In this document: positions 21,791 to 32,743 of the stretch, one piece after another
Position numbering within the stretch: position 1 is the stretch's first letter
How the letters are laid out: each line of letters opens with the position of its first letter
Assembly: GCF_932274485.2 (NCBI RefSeq)
Contig: NC_065882.2
Location: forward strand, 68,485,431-68,549,430
Reading direction: 5' to 3'
Length of the DNA stretch: 64,000 nt
Source of the DNA: Patella vulgata
Taxonomy: Eukaryota > Mollusca > Gastropoda > Patellidae
Notes under the pieces: model-generated
The model's database searches: none
What the model was told of the DNA's origin: nothing
The model's input: only the letters and a program-made list of their open reading frames with translations
Program-made: the position numbers and the translations under genes

Positions 21791-23165
21791 AGGCAACTAA
21801 ACATACGCCCACAGCAGCTAAGTAGTCTGGGCAGTCAACAAGGGTTGTCACATATTTTTTCTTTTCTCGGTTAAATGAAAACATTTACAGCACACTAGAA
21901 ACTGATTTAGAGTAACATTACATGAAGTAATTATCAGAAATCATTAGAATTTTGTTTGGTTTCTAGTTCTGCCACATGCTAATGTTTAGTATACAAACCA
22001 TTTAATATTATGAATTTTCCTGTTCAAGTTATCGGAAGTCAATAGACTCTGTTGTTTCATGACTGTTAACACTGTGTATAATGTCAATCGGATGATAACT
22101 TTTGTCTGTGAACAAGAATATTCAAAGAGGTTAAGGCCCAAGGTTCATAACTCTGGCAGAAATCTGTCACAGTTCTTGCAAACCGAGGAATCTGATATAT
22201 TTAAACATAGATTATGCAAGAGCTAAATCTGCCTATTGCAGGTCTTTCTTCATGCCTGAAATGTTATATAAACTATTACCGGTAATTAGACATTTATTAA
22301 CAAAACAAGACCATAATCAACTCTCGATGGCATCAGATACTCGAGATTTTAACTAGATTAAAACAGTTCACCAGTTAAAAATTTAATTTAAAAATGGGAA
22401 AGCGAGGCTAAGTCTCAAATATACCAGTGCCCTGGTCACCACTATGCACACATCTTGTCAAAATTACAAACAGTAATGACTTGGCTCAGAATGATGTAGT
22501 TTGAATGAAATTTTCAATACTTCATTTTACATTATCTATTTTTGAGCTATTATAGCAAGAATGGTTAGCTCTTTATCTAAATCTTACTTAATGTATCTTT
22601 TAAGTATTGAGAATTATGCGTTTGAAATAACATTTATTTGTGATTTAATATTTCATACATATACATCATGACACGGAATGCCATTTACATAAATATTATC
22701 TGACGGCCACAGAAATAACAACCGAGTGCAAATTTCAAATGCATAATTCCCAATGCTTAAATCAGATTCGTCATTTTGGGAGAAATGTGATGATTTAAGG
22801 GAAATTGTTGAAAATCCATAGGCTTCTTCGTCTCATGACATTAAACACTGTGTATCAATCAGACATTAAATTTAGCCTCTAGATCATCCACAACAATTTT
22901 TTCAAAGTGATCAAGGGCCATAACTCTGGCAGTAATTAAACACTGTGTATAAATTAAAAGTCAATCCGGCAATAACTTTAGTCCCTAGAACGTCCACAAG
23001 ATTTTTCAAATTACTCTGGCAGTAATTATCGGAAGTCATTGAAAATCAATAGGCTTCTTCGTCTCATGACCATAACCACTGTGTATAAATCTAGAGTGTC
23101 CACAAGCATTGTGGACACTGGACGGACCGACAACAATATACGACCAGATTTCAATGTATAAAAAC
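21785..23165 (-). mobile_element. Tandem-core element family C, copy C1
   Basis: Minus-strand copy. The 5' end at about 23165 has TTTTTATACATTGAAATC and GTCGGTCCGTCC; the interior holds decayed ~150-bp units (ATAGGCTTCTTCGTCTCATGA at 22820 and 23050). The 3' end at 21785-21870 carries the family terminus with GCATACGCCCACAGCAGC-like sequence and the inverted repeat GTTGCCAGGCAAC at 21785-21797. No coding capacity. Confidence 0.75.
22195..22330. repeat. Repeat family E fragment
   Basis: ATTATGCAAGAGCTAAATCT and GCAGGTCTTT recur in reverse complement at about 35003-35045 in WHAMM intron 1. Short and old. Confidence 0.4.
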
Positions 23166-24458
23166 TAAATCTCAATGATTCAATATTGAATGAGAAAAGA
23201 ATGTCAAATATAATGAAAACTATGTAGTATGTATGCAGTCAGTATATAAGGAAAAATATAAACAAAACTATGTAGTCTTTATGTAGTCAAGAAATAAACA
23301 AACATGTACCGGTAGTCTATATGCAATGTAAAAAAAAAATATAAACTAAAATATTCATTCTATATGCAGTATATAAACTAATATATATGCAGTATATAAA
23401 CTAAAATATGTAGTCTATGCAATATATAATGAAAATAATATATATACCTCTCTGTATGAAAATATAATGGAAACTACTAAGTCTTTAAATAATAATTTCA
23501 ATACTGTTGACTGTCCCCTACATAAATCAAGTACTAGTATTTTCTATATATCCATGAGAAAGATATAATAAATCAACCACACAATTTAAAAAAAAAAAGG
23601 ACTACCGGTATTTTAAATTCAAATTAACGTAAATTTCTAATTTATAAAAACACACTAAGTAACATGAAAAAAAATCTTTTGAAACAAACAAATCTCATCT
23701 AATAATTAATCACTAAAAAGAAAGAGATGTAAATTGGTAATTTGAACATATTTACAATAGAAAGTATATTTGTGATCTGTTTTTTTCAATCAATCATTTC
23801 ATGTTAGTTCTTTTTTTTTTCAATACAAAATATTTCTTCATTTAAGATATGGATGTATTCCATTTGTAACATAAATCTTAAACAACAATAAATACAAGTA
23901 TTTTGACAATAAATTTGGGACTAAATTTAAGAAAAAAACAATAGCATGAAAATTTAAACAAATAAATATATAATAAGTACCGGGAATCTTATTTTTTAAA
24001 ATCAGAATAGATTGTATGAATACCAAGACTATACCATATTCTAGCATAATAACAGACTATCCATTTAAAATGCAACTAGCATTTCTTATATTTCATAACA
24101 CAATCTGTCAAATTATGGAGACAATTAAACAAAAAAACAAATATTTGATTATCTGTAATAGTTTTGTATAAAAATGTATTTAAGAATATATACATGTATT
24201 TCCCTATATTCATTTGTGTTGATATATGCTTGATAACGACTTGTGAAACCTTGTTGAAACGAAACCTTGTTGAAACGTCCCAGTGAAATAAATGGTTATT
24301 CATAAATTATGTTTTATTTGATTATGTTCCAATTACTAAATGTCATTCAAAGAATATACCCCTATTCTGTGAGATAGTTTAATTCACCTACTTTTTAACC
24401 AGTTCTTAATTGGGAAAATTACTTTATTACTTATTTCATTCACTCACAGCATTAGTGA
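23166..24458. other. AT-rich intergenic stretch
   Basis: Very AT-rich with simple repeats of an ATATGCAGTATATAAAC-like motif at about 23230-23440. 24240-24300 contains CTTGTTGAAACG twice followed by an AATAAATGGTTATTCATAAA tail, reminiscent of the 3' end of the Penelope-like fragment at 54340. No gene seen. Confidence 0.45.
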
Positions 24459-24530
24459 GAAAATGGGGTTTAACATCCACTCAATACAAACTAGGGCATT
24501 TTGGGATTATACAGCATTAGCGGGAGTAAA
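24459..24530 (-). mobile_element. SINE family B tail fragment
   Basis: AAATGGGGTTTAACATCCACTC followed by CAAACTAGGGCATTTTGGGA, the antisense 3' end of family B. The remainder is missing. Confidence 0.55.
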
Positions 24531-24823
24531 TATAAACAGATGAAAATATGTCCAGGTAAAAAAACCAGCAACTGTTTCTTCTTCATTCTGTTAAATGGAA
24601 TCATAAGCTAACTGTCTTCCTTTAATAGAGGAGATTTTTCCTTCATGTAGATGAAACAAGAAGTGGCTGAGAGAACATGTGATTGCTTTAGTAATCTCAT
24701 CTTCAAAGATCTATCTGTGATGTAGGCCTATTGAGATTGTGGACCTAGTATGTGTCACCACCTGTTAAGTTTAAGTGTGAGTTTAGTGAAACATCATAAT
24801 ATACAGTTGATAATAATAATAGC

Positions 24824-24829
24824 TTTATT
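24824..24829 (-). terminator. Possible LRGUK polyadenylation signal
   Basis: AATAAA on the minus strand about 310 bases past the LRGUK stop codon. Not confirmed by any downstream element. Confidence 0.35.
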
Positions 24830-25137
24830 TGAGAAGGGTAAAGGATTAGGCAGCAGAAGACTTTCTACCATCCTGATCTTCATGAAAAATATAATACAAA
24901 AGATGATAGCACAACAAATAAAAAGAGAAGGACGCACAATGGGTAAAAAATAAATAGGATAAAATTATAATACAAAAGATGACAGCACCAAAAAAGAGAG
25001 ATATACATAAAACATACAAAATGTACGATTAATGTGACGACAATATGCACTCATTTTTTTACTTTAGTTTTGTTTTAAGTTAAATGGTGCACAGGTTAAT
25101 GTACCACTGATTAAAATAAATTTAGATGATCAATGTT

Positions 25138-27549
25138 TTAATTGACTGGTTGTATTGGAGGTAGCACCATATGTCGTTCAGAGCCAGGACGATTAAGAAG
25201 TTGTGAGCCCTGTGAATCTGGTCTTGAAGCAGATGGTGGCCTGGGAGCATTTAATCTGGTTGAAGAACTCGATCTGTACCCTTCTTCTATTAGATCTAAA
25301 GGACGGATAATTGGCTCCACAGCTCTAGTTGTATCATCAGGAGAACGATCTACATGTAAATCTGTTGCAGAATCCAGGTCAGAGAGATTTGAAGATGTTA
25401 TATTACTTTCACTAGAATCAGGAGAATCCATACGAGGTGGACCTTTTCTGACAGGAATATTATGAGCTGGAGCTGAGCATGCTCTTTGGCCTTCATCACC
25501 TAAACCAAGCTGACTTTCAACTGTCTGAGGAGCAGTTCTTGGACATTTTTCTAATAATTGTTCATACAATGGAGGAATATATCCCACAACAACATCTTTA
25601 GCTGCACTCTGCCTTCGTTTTAATGATTCTTCCTCTACAATTCCTCGACTGGCTGATGACTGTTGAGCCCGTATAGATTGTGTTTCACTGATACTAGGTC
25701 TAGACCATGATCTTGTTATTAGATTAGTCGTAGATGTAGTAGTAGGAGGTGGAAAGTGATCAATAGCTTCTAATCTAGATGATGTTTCACCTGCTACTTC
25801 TGTTGATGGAGATAAACTACTAATACCTAAATAATTCATCACCAACTGCCGTAATCTAATATAAGCCTCCTGTATATTTTCACTGTTTATCATCATATCA
25901 AAGAATCCAGGATGATTCTGATTATAATTACTATAAACGTCCCCTGTCTTAACCGAATCCAATATCTGATTCTCTGAATATATTCCTCTGTCTCTTAATC
26001 GTTTTTCATGAGCTTCTTTGTTCATTGGTACCATCAATACATAGCGGGGTTCAAAATGGGTATTTTTTAATGTCAGAACACCTTCAAGCTCCATGTGAAC
26101 TACACAAGCCTGTCCTTCTCTAGCTACATTCTGTATCGACTCAATGGGTAAACCATACCAAGCTCCATTTATCTGATGAGTCTGTACAAATTTACCCAAT
26201 TTAATATCATTTTCAAACTTTTCCAAAGTAGTGAAATGATAATCAACTCCATCGACTTCGCCACTGTATGGAATTCTGGTTGTATGAGATATCCCAAAGC
26301 CAAAGAAATCTGAAAATTCCTCAACCAGTTTTAATGCTAGATCTTTTTTCCCTGAACCTTGTGGACCAACAATCACTAACATAGGATAAGGAGTTTCTTT
26401 ACTTGGTAATGTACTTTCCAAGATTCTTGCTGGTTGTAAGAACGAATAGACAACATGCATGGCATGATCTCTGGCAGCCACTACCTCTGGCGGGGGTTCA
26501 AACATGTTTTTTGAAGCTACCTTCTCTTCTACTTCTACTTTGTGTCGATCTAATTCAGTCAATGACTGTAGGCGAAACAAAATACATAATCTATAATTAG
26601 GTAGTTCTTCTATAGGGTTATGTTGTAAATTTAACTTCCGCATCATCCGTAAATTCTGCAAGTACTTTATCTCAATTAAATCAATAACTTCATTACTCTC
26701 TAAATCCACACTCTCTAATACATCATGTTCTTCTAAACCCTTTAGACTACGTACTTTATTACCAGACAAATCCAACACTCTCAGTGGTTTTAGAGATTCT
26801 ATGTTTTCTATCTTCGTAATGTTATTGTGTGACAAGTTAAGATGCTGAATAGGTAACTCTGATAATCCTTGTATTTTTTCTATTTTATTATGAGATAAAT
26901 TTAATTCGGTTAATCTTCTACATTGTGGTAATCCATCTATTTGTCTAATTTTGTTATAACTCAAGTTCAATTTCTTTAAAGAATGATGAGCTGATAAGTC
27001 AGTCATTACTTCTATTTCATTATAGGATAGATCCACTTCCTGTAAATTTTTGGGTGGCTCAAAATCCAACATAGTATTTAACAGATTATGAGATACATCC
27101 AATATTAGGAGATGAGGCAAGTTGCCCAAAACAGATAAATCTGTTAATTGGTTATGCGGCAGTTCAATCTTTTGTAAATGGGTGTACTCTTGCAGAATGT
27201 TGATGTCTATGAGCTGAAAACCTGGTACAGTGAGATGAAGATAAACTTGATGCATTCCATTTGCAGACCTCCCAAGATTAGATAAACCACGTCCTATTGT
27301 TTCTTCATCTAATATGCCACCGGGTGATAACTCAATATTTTCGATTTCGGGTTCTTCTTCAGTTTCACTGCCTAACATAAGGTCATTTTCTTCGGTTTCC
27401 ATTATTCTTGGAGATTGCTCTTGGGTTAGCAGTGTAAGAATATCTACACTTGCTTGGTGGTTTTCTAATTCACCCCCTTCACTTGACATAACTGAGTTAA
27501 CCTTTAAACTGGCATTGAGTACAGATTCATCTTTACCATTCGTAGCCAT
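25138..27549 (-). CDS. LRGUK: LRGUK (leucine-rich repeat and guanylate kinase domain protein)
   Basis: 803-residue protein. The start is the ATG giving MATNGKDES; the frame is open further upstream but without an ATG. Residues about 105-325 form leucine-rich repeats of the SDS22 type (LNLSHNKIEKIQGL, VLDLSGNKVRSLKGL) with a C-terminal cap. Residues about 388-580 form the guanylate-kinase domain: P-loop GPQGSGKKD at 395, then ISHTTRIPYSGEVDGVDYHF near 420-440. In the last motif Tyr stands where active kinases have the second GMP-binding Arg, so catalytic activity is doubtful. The last 220 residues are Ser/Pro-rich and probably disordered. Mouse LRGUK acts in spermatid manchette and flagellum formation, which suggests a role in sperm or cilia here. 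The coding region is uninterrupted by introns, unlike the many-exon vertebrate gene. A retrogene origin is possible, but the intact 804 codons indicate selection. Confidence 0.95.
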   Translation of the reverse strand: MATNGKDESVLNASLKVNSVMSSEGGELENHQASVDILTLLTQEQSPRIMETEENDLMLGSETEEEPEIENIELSPGGILDEETIGRGLSNLGRSANGMHQVYLHLTVPGFQLIDINILQEYTHLQKIELPHNQLTDLSVLGNLPHLLILDVSHNLLNTMLDFEPPKNLQEVDLSYNEIEVMTDLSAHHSLKKLNLSYNKIRQIDGLPQCRRLTELNLSHNKIEKIQGLSELPIQHLNLSHNNITKIENIESLKPLRVLDLSGNKVRSLKGLEEHDVLESVDLESNEVIDLIEIKYLQNLRMMRKLNLQHNPIEELPNYRLCILFRLQSLTELDRHKVEVEEKVASKNMFEPPPEVVAARDHAMHVVYSFLQPARILESTLPSKETPYPMLVIVGPQGSGKKDLALKLVEEFSDFFGFGISHTTRIPYSGEVDGVDYHFTTLEKFENDIKLGKFVQTHQINGAWYGLPIESIQNVAREGQACVVHMELEGVLTLKNTHFEPRYVLMVPMNKEAHEKRLRDRGIYSENQILDSVKTGDVYSNYNQNHPGFFDMMINSENIQEAYIRLRQLVMNYLGISSLSPSTEVAGETSSRLEAIDHFPPPTTTSTTNLITRSWSRPSISETQSIRAQQSSASRGIVEEESLKRRQSAAKDVVVGYIPPLYEQLLEKCPRTAPQTVESQLGLGDEGQRACSAPAHNIPVRKGPPRMDSPDSSESNITSSNLSDLDSATDLHVDRSPDDTTRAVEPIIRPLDLIEEGYRSSSSTRLNAPRPPSASRPDSQGSQLLNRPGSERHMVLPPIQPVN

Positions 27550-29200
27550 ATTGGACGCGTTTCCAGGGTAATACAAGGGGAGATAATTAATGTATCGACT
27601 TCCTGGCGAATAGTCTTGTTCAACAAATCATTTGCTATCACACTGATCCGCAGTGAATATTCGCTTGGCCGACGGATGTCGCATTAGGTCTGTAAAACAG
27701 ATTGATTTGCTATATGGCATACTCCCAGTGTTTCGTTTGGTGACATAATACAACTCTAATAGATTTCTCGGGCCATAGCTTCAGGAATATGTGAATTACT
27801 TACAGAAAATGAATTGTGGTCTGTTACCACAGACCAATTTGCCTCCCTTTGTCAATATTCAACGTCACGTGCAGTTACTAAAAATAGATGGAATACGGTG
27901 ACGATTATTTCCGGAAATAGAAAATGTAAACATCATTAGACCTTCTCTTATTCCGTTTCGAAACAAACGAGTAATAAACAGGTATAACTTTGAGAAATTA
28001 TCCAGTAGACGATAACCTGGAACCAACAGAAGTTCTTATTTATTTTGTCAGTTGTGTGAATGTACTCTTTCCATTGTACTTGTAGTACGGAAAGAATGCT
28101 TAATATGTAACAGTAACAGGCATTGCCTGAGTAGAGCGAAGCTGATTATTGTCAAATATAAACCCTTCATAATTAATTTTCTCAATTGTAGGGTGACCTG
28201 TGCACTTTACAGAAAGTTGGTCTCGACACGGATAAATGTGCACGCTTCAGTTGCGTGTCTCGAACTGATTTCTGACTACCCCGCACTCGCTTTGAGTCGA
28301 TAAATAGCCATGGCACGTGCAATTCTCTACAAATATATCAACTATTACAGCCGTAAAAAATCTATTGTTGACGATTTTGAATAGCAGTAAAATTTAGCTC
28401 CTTGGTTATTACAGCAGCTTTAGTAATTACGTTTGTTTTATTTTTTAAATTGCTTTATCATTAACTGTACCGTTAAGAGCGGCATCTTTTAATTTAGTAC
28501 AAATACTATCTCTGAATCACTTTCTTTAGCAGGAACATGATACTAGCAGTAGTTTCATTTTACTTTTACAAGTTTCTTAAAACAATTGTTGAGTTGTCTA
28601 AAGTGCTTATTTCTAAATTCAATTTCTTGTTCTAGCTTTCTGTTATGTTTCGTAAAAAAGTAGTCTTGATTATCCCGACCTGTCAATCAGACGTAGAATG
28701 GTCGATAGACTGGTTAAGCGAGACTAATGTCAAAACAAGGGCACGTAACCTATCTTTTACTCAAAAGTGTCTGGATGTTATGGACGCAACTTGGAACCAG
28801 TTTTCAGTCTATTATTTATAGATGATTAATGGTCATAGCTTATTAAGTACAACATGATCGTTTATTTAGAGACTATAATTGTGTGAAACTGATTTGAGGC
28901 TTGGCATATATATAAATATTGTGGCGTAATTGTCGAGATATTTGGAGATATTTATTTATGGTGGGTCACCCTATCAATTGATACAAAAAATGTTAAATAA
29001 TTTAGTTTTTCCAAATTGATTTTCATTTAGATCTAAATTGTATACATAAATTTTGTTTTTTAAAAAAGAACAAAAAAGTGTGAGAATTATTTTCATTGAC
29101 GTCAAAAATATGTGACGTCATTGATTAGACGCGTCATAGAAATAGTTCTATGAGGCGCGTAATCTCGCTTGGGCGAGATTTGGTAAGTTGACATTACCTG
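27550..29200. other. LRGUK upstream region
   Basis: No gene. It contains a TCACGTG E-box at 27865-27871 overlapping an ACGTCA half-site, and a hairpin TGGTCTGT-TACC-ACAGACCA near 27820-27840. These are the likeliest promoter-proximal elements for LRGUK, transcribed leftward. Confidence 0.4.
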
Positions 29201-29289
29201 TTTTGCCCAGTGTATCCGGTTCCAGTCTGAATTTTTTTTTAATCAACAGTCTGTGGGTGACAATTTCAGTTACGCTCCTGTGTTACCGG

Positions 29290-30905
29290 AAAAGAGCTTT
29301 GCTGTCGCCCCCGTCCGTCCATCGTCCACAATTTCTTGTGAACACTCTACAGACTACATTTATCAACCGATTGTTTTGAAATTGATATATGTTGTTTGTA
29401 TAAGTGAGATGAAGAATCCTATTTAATTTCAATAACTTCTGTTAATTTCTTCTGGAGTTATGGCCCTTGTTTCACTTTGTTGCACCTTGTGAACGCTCTA
29501 ACGACAAAAGTTATCAACCGATCTGTATGAAATATATATGCATCATTTAAATTAGTAAAACAAAGAAGCCTATTGAATTTCGGCAATTTCCGTTAATTAC
29601 ATCTAGAGTTATGGCCCTTGTTTTACTTTGTTGAATCTTGTGAATGCTCTAATGACAAAAGTTATCAACCGATCTGTATGAAATTGATATGCATCATTTA
29701 AATTAGTGAAATGAAGAAGCCTATTGAATTTCAGCAATTTACGTTAATTTCTTCTCGAGTTATGGCCCTTGTTTCACTTTGTTGCACCTTGTGAACGCTC
29801 TAACGACAAAAGTTATCAACTGATCTGTATGAAATTTATATGCATCTTTTAAATTAGTAAAACAAAGAAGCCTATTGAATTTCAGCCATTTCCGTTAATT
29901 ACATCTAGAGTTATGGCCCTTGTTTCACTATGTTGAATCTTGTGAACGCTCTAATGACAACAGTTATCATCTGATCTGTTTGAAATTGATATGCATCATT
30001 TAAATTAGTGAAATGAAGAAGCCTATTGAATTTCAGCAATTTCCGTTAATTTCTTCTGGAGTTATGGCCCTTGTTTTACTTTGTTGCACCTTGTGAAGGC
30101 TCTAATGACAAAAGTTATCAACCGATCTGTATGAAATATATATGCATCATTTAAATTAGTAAAACAAAAAAGCCTTTTGAATTTCAGCAATTTCCGTTAA
30201 TTACATCTAGAGTTATGGCCCTTGTTTCACTTTGTTGAATATTGTGAACGCTCTAATGACAACAGTTATCATCCGATCTGTTTGAAATTGATATGCATCA
30301 TTTAAATTAGTGAATTGAATTTCAGCAATTTCCAATAATTTCTTCTGGAGTTATGGCCCTTGTTTTACTTTGTTGCACCTTGTGAACGCTCTAACGACAA
30401 AAGTTATTATCCGATCTGTATGAAATTTATATGTATCATTTAAATTAGTAAAATGAACAAGCCTATTGAGTTTCAGTTATCACCCAAATTAGTGAAATGA
30501 AGACGAACAAGCCTATTGAATGTCAGCAATTTCCATCAATTACGTCTAGAGTTATGGCCCTTGATTTACTTTGTTGAACTTTGTGAACTTTCGAACAACA
30601 AAAGTTATCATCCGATCTGTATGAAATTCATATGCATTATTTGAATTATTAAAACGAAAAAAGCCTTTCGAATTTGAACAATTTCTGTAGATTGCTTCCC
30701 GAGTTACGGCCCTTGTTTTAGATTTTAGAACCTTGTGAACCTTCAAACAACGGAAATTATAATGTCATCTGTATGAAATTGTCTATTAAATTCCCCTAAT
30801 TACCTACAAAAGAATAAATATGTGACAACCCTTGTTGACTGCACGGACGATTTAGCTGCTGTGGGCGTATGTTTTGTTGCCTGGCAACCTATCTTATCTT
30901 TATTT
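29290..30905 (+). mobile_element. Tandem-core element family C, copy C2
   Basis: Begins near CGCCCCCGTCCGTCC at 29305, followed by about nine tandem units. The GAGTTATGGCCCTTG landmark falls at 29455, 29606, 29757, 29908, 30059 and 30210, an exact 151-base period, then at 30348, 30549 and 30701 with indels. Successive units alternate between two variants (CTGGAGTT...TTGCACC and TCTAGAGTT...TTGAATC). The 3' end (30822-30905) is the family terminus with GCTGCTGTGGGCGTATG and GTTGCCTGGCAAC at 30876-30888. Not coding. Confidence 0.9.
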
Positions 30906-31089
30906 TGTTGCTTTTTATTTTGTTGACAATTTTTCATATCCATTATCTGTTGCATTGTTTCTGTTAGATCTACATGTAAATCAAATTTAGTTGTTAAAGG
31001 AGCTATAAATCGATATACTTTGGCACTTAGAAATGTACACAAATGCTTCGAAACGCATAGGCCTATAAATAATATTATGAATTTATATA

Positions 31090-31220
31090 TGTTGAGTGCA
31101 GATTACCCTCCTCGGACAGATTACTCCCGCGCATGCGCAAATCTCCATCTAATTTCCGATAAGTAATCTGCGTGCACGAAGTGAACTTTGTCCGGACTAA
31201 AATGGATTACCGCGATGATA
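31090..31220. promoter_or_regulatory. GC-rich segment with NRF1-like site
   Basis: CGCGCATGCGCA at 31128-31139 matches the NRF1 consensus YGCGCAYGCGCR. It lies 1.6 kb upstream of the WHAMM coding start and about 1.6 kb before the splice acceptor of its first visible coding exon, so it could belong to the WHAMM promoter and an unseen 5' exon. It could also be part of a repeat together with 31740-31875. Confidence 0.35.
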
Positions 31221-31739
31221 ATCCGCCTAATCTTACTCGGTATTCACTATGGATCAGTGCGTTAGTATTAGTCATTTTAATGATTACATTTTAATGAATT
31301 TTGTGACCGTCGAGCAAATCGGAGCAAATCGATACGGAAAGAAAAGTATCACCGCATTTGACTACCAGAAAAGAGGAAGTAGTAGAAGGGCTTTTGAGTT
31401 ATAAAGCAGTTTCCGTCGAGAGGTCTACATGACATACTTTGTGAACCTACATACGGGTCTCTAAGACTTCGTTACTAAAGTAAATACTATCGGTCAAACT
31501 ATTATTACACTACAGCAAATATTTTTGACATTCAGTCACATGGTCAGCACCAATTATGAGATACTGCTGACTAGAATTAAAACCTTATTTTCTAAGCACA
31601 CATGATAATTATGCAGTGATTTTGAAAATTATTTCACTACAAAGACCACAGGAGGCAGGTCATATATACATGTAATATAATATATAGTTGCGTCTGACAC
31701 ACTACAATATCTCTAAAAACATCATGGGGTAAACATGCG

Positions 31740-31875
31740 CAAAGTTGGCAATCTGCGCGCCAGCTTCATAAGCACAGATTGCAATCTGCGCGCAGGGTCC
31801 AATCTGCGCGCACGGAGTACAATCTGCGCAGGATGACAGCGCAGATTGCAATCTGCGCGAGGGGTGAAGATTGCG
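31740..31875. repeat. CAATCTGCGC cluster with 20-bp palindrome
   Basis: Five copies of CAATCTGCGC near 31750, 31779, 31799, 31820 and 31849, spaced about 20-30 bases. The last is part of a perfect palindrome, GCGCAGATTGCAATCTGCGC, at 31839-31858. Strikingly CpG-rich in an AT-rich neighbourhood. Confidence 0.8.
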
Positions 31876-31887
31876 CCTAACATATAC

Positions 31888-32020
31888 AGTGATTTACATT
31901 CAATCGCTTCTGTTTTAACTGTAATTTCTAATCAGTTATGATCGGTGAAATACGCGATTGAATGGCAGCCTTTGGCATCTGGTCATTCCCGTCTACACCG
32001 GTAGTTTTCTCCAATGAATG
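31888..32020. mobile_element. MITE family D fragment
   Basis: Contains the family D segments ATTTACATTCAATCG.TTCTGTTTT, AATCAGTTATG..CG.TGAAATA and CATCTGGTCATTCC. Both ends are lost. Confidence 0.55.
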
Positions 32021-32024
32021 AATG

Positions 32025-32095
32025 TATGAAATGGGGTTTAACGTCTTACTGTTTTGCACCAACTGGGCTAATGAAGGCGGGTATTCTCCAATGCC
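32025..32095 (-). mobile_element. SINE family A tail fragment
   Basis: ATGAAATGGGGTTTAACGTC followed by AACTGGGCTAATGAAGGCGG. Only the 3' 65 bases remain. Confidence 0.65.
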
Positions 32096-32743
32096 GTCTA
32101 TAATAGACGTCATAGGTATTCTCCTTTGGGCTATGGTTAACCTCGTTCGTCGCGTCGCTTCGTTACAAATGGTGTACGCAAGCATTCAAATACCTGGCTT
32201 CATTGGTGAAATTTTATTTAGTGTGCTGTTCAAAATTTCGCTACACACTTAAGAAGATCTCATGGCACACTGGTTGAGAATCACTGCTTTAAAGAGATGT
32301 ATAGTTCAATTAAACTCACACTTTAAACCCTGGGTTCCCAACCTCTGGGTCTGGGGTCATGGAGCACTTTTTGTAGGGTTGAAACTTTTGAAAATATGCT
32401 ATGTTTTCATGAAAAGCATAAAAATCTCTGATCTATACACCTCTTGCCATATTGCCAATTGTCTTTCCTCTCTCATGCTCTCGATTTGTTTCTTCAGTCT
32501 CTCATTACAACATTTTGGTCTGTAAATAATAATGATGTTTCATTATAAAAGGTGAATTTGTTCTCCAGGTGGTCGCAATCAGATAATGGATTCTAGAATG
32601 GGGTCACAATCAACAAAAGGGGAACCACTGCCTTAAACAGATCTTTTCACCTTTGTTTTAATACACAGAGTAGCCTAACTTTCATTACCAGTACTTCATG
32701 TTTTGTGTTCTATTTCAGATGTTTGTGGATTTTCTAAGGTAAT

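Noticed and set aside
29455-30720. Regular ~150-bp repeats resembling a CRISPR array
   Set aside because: Units are long, contiguous and without unique spacers, in an animal genome; this is a satellite-like core of a mobile element.
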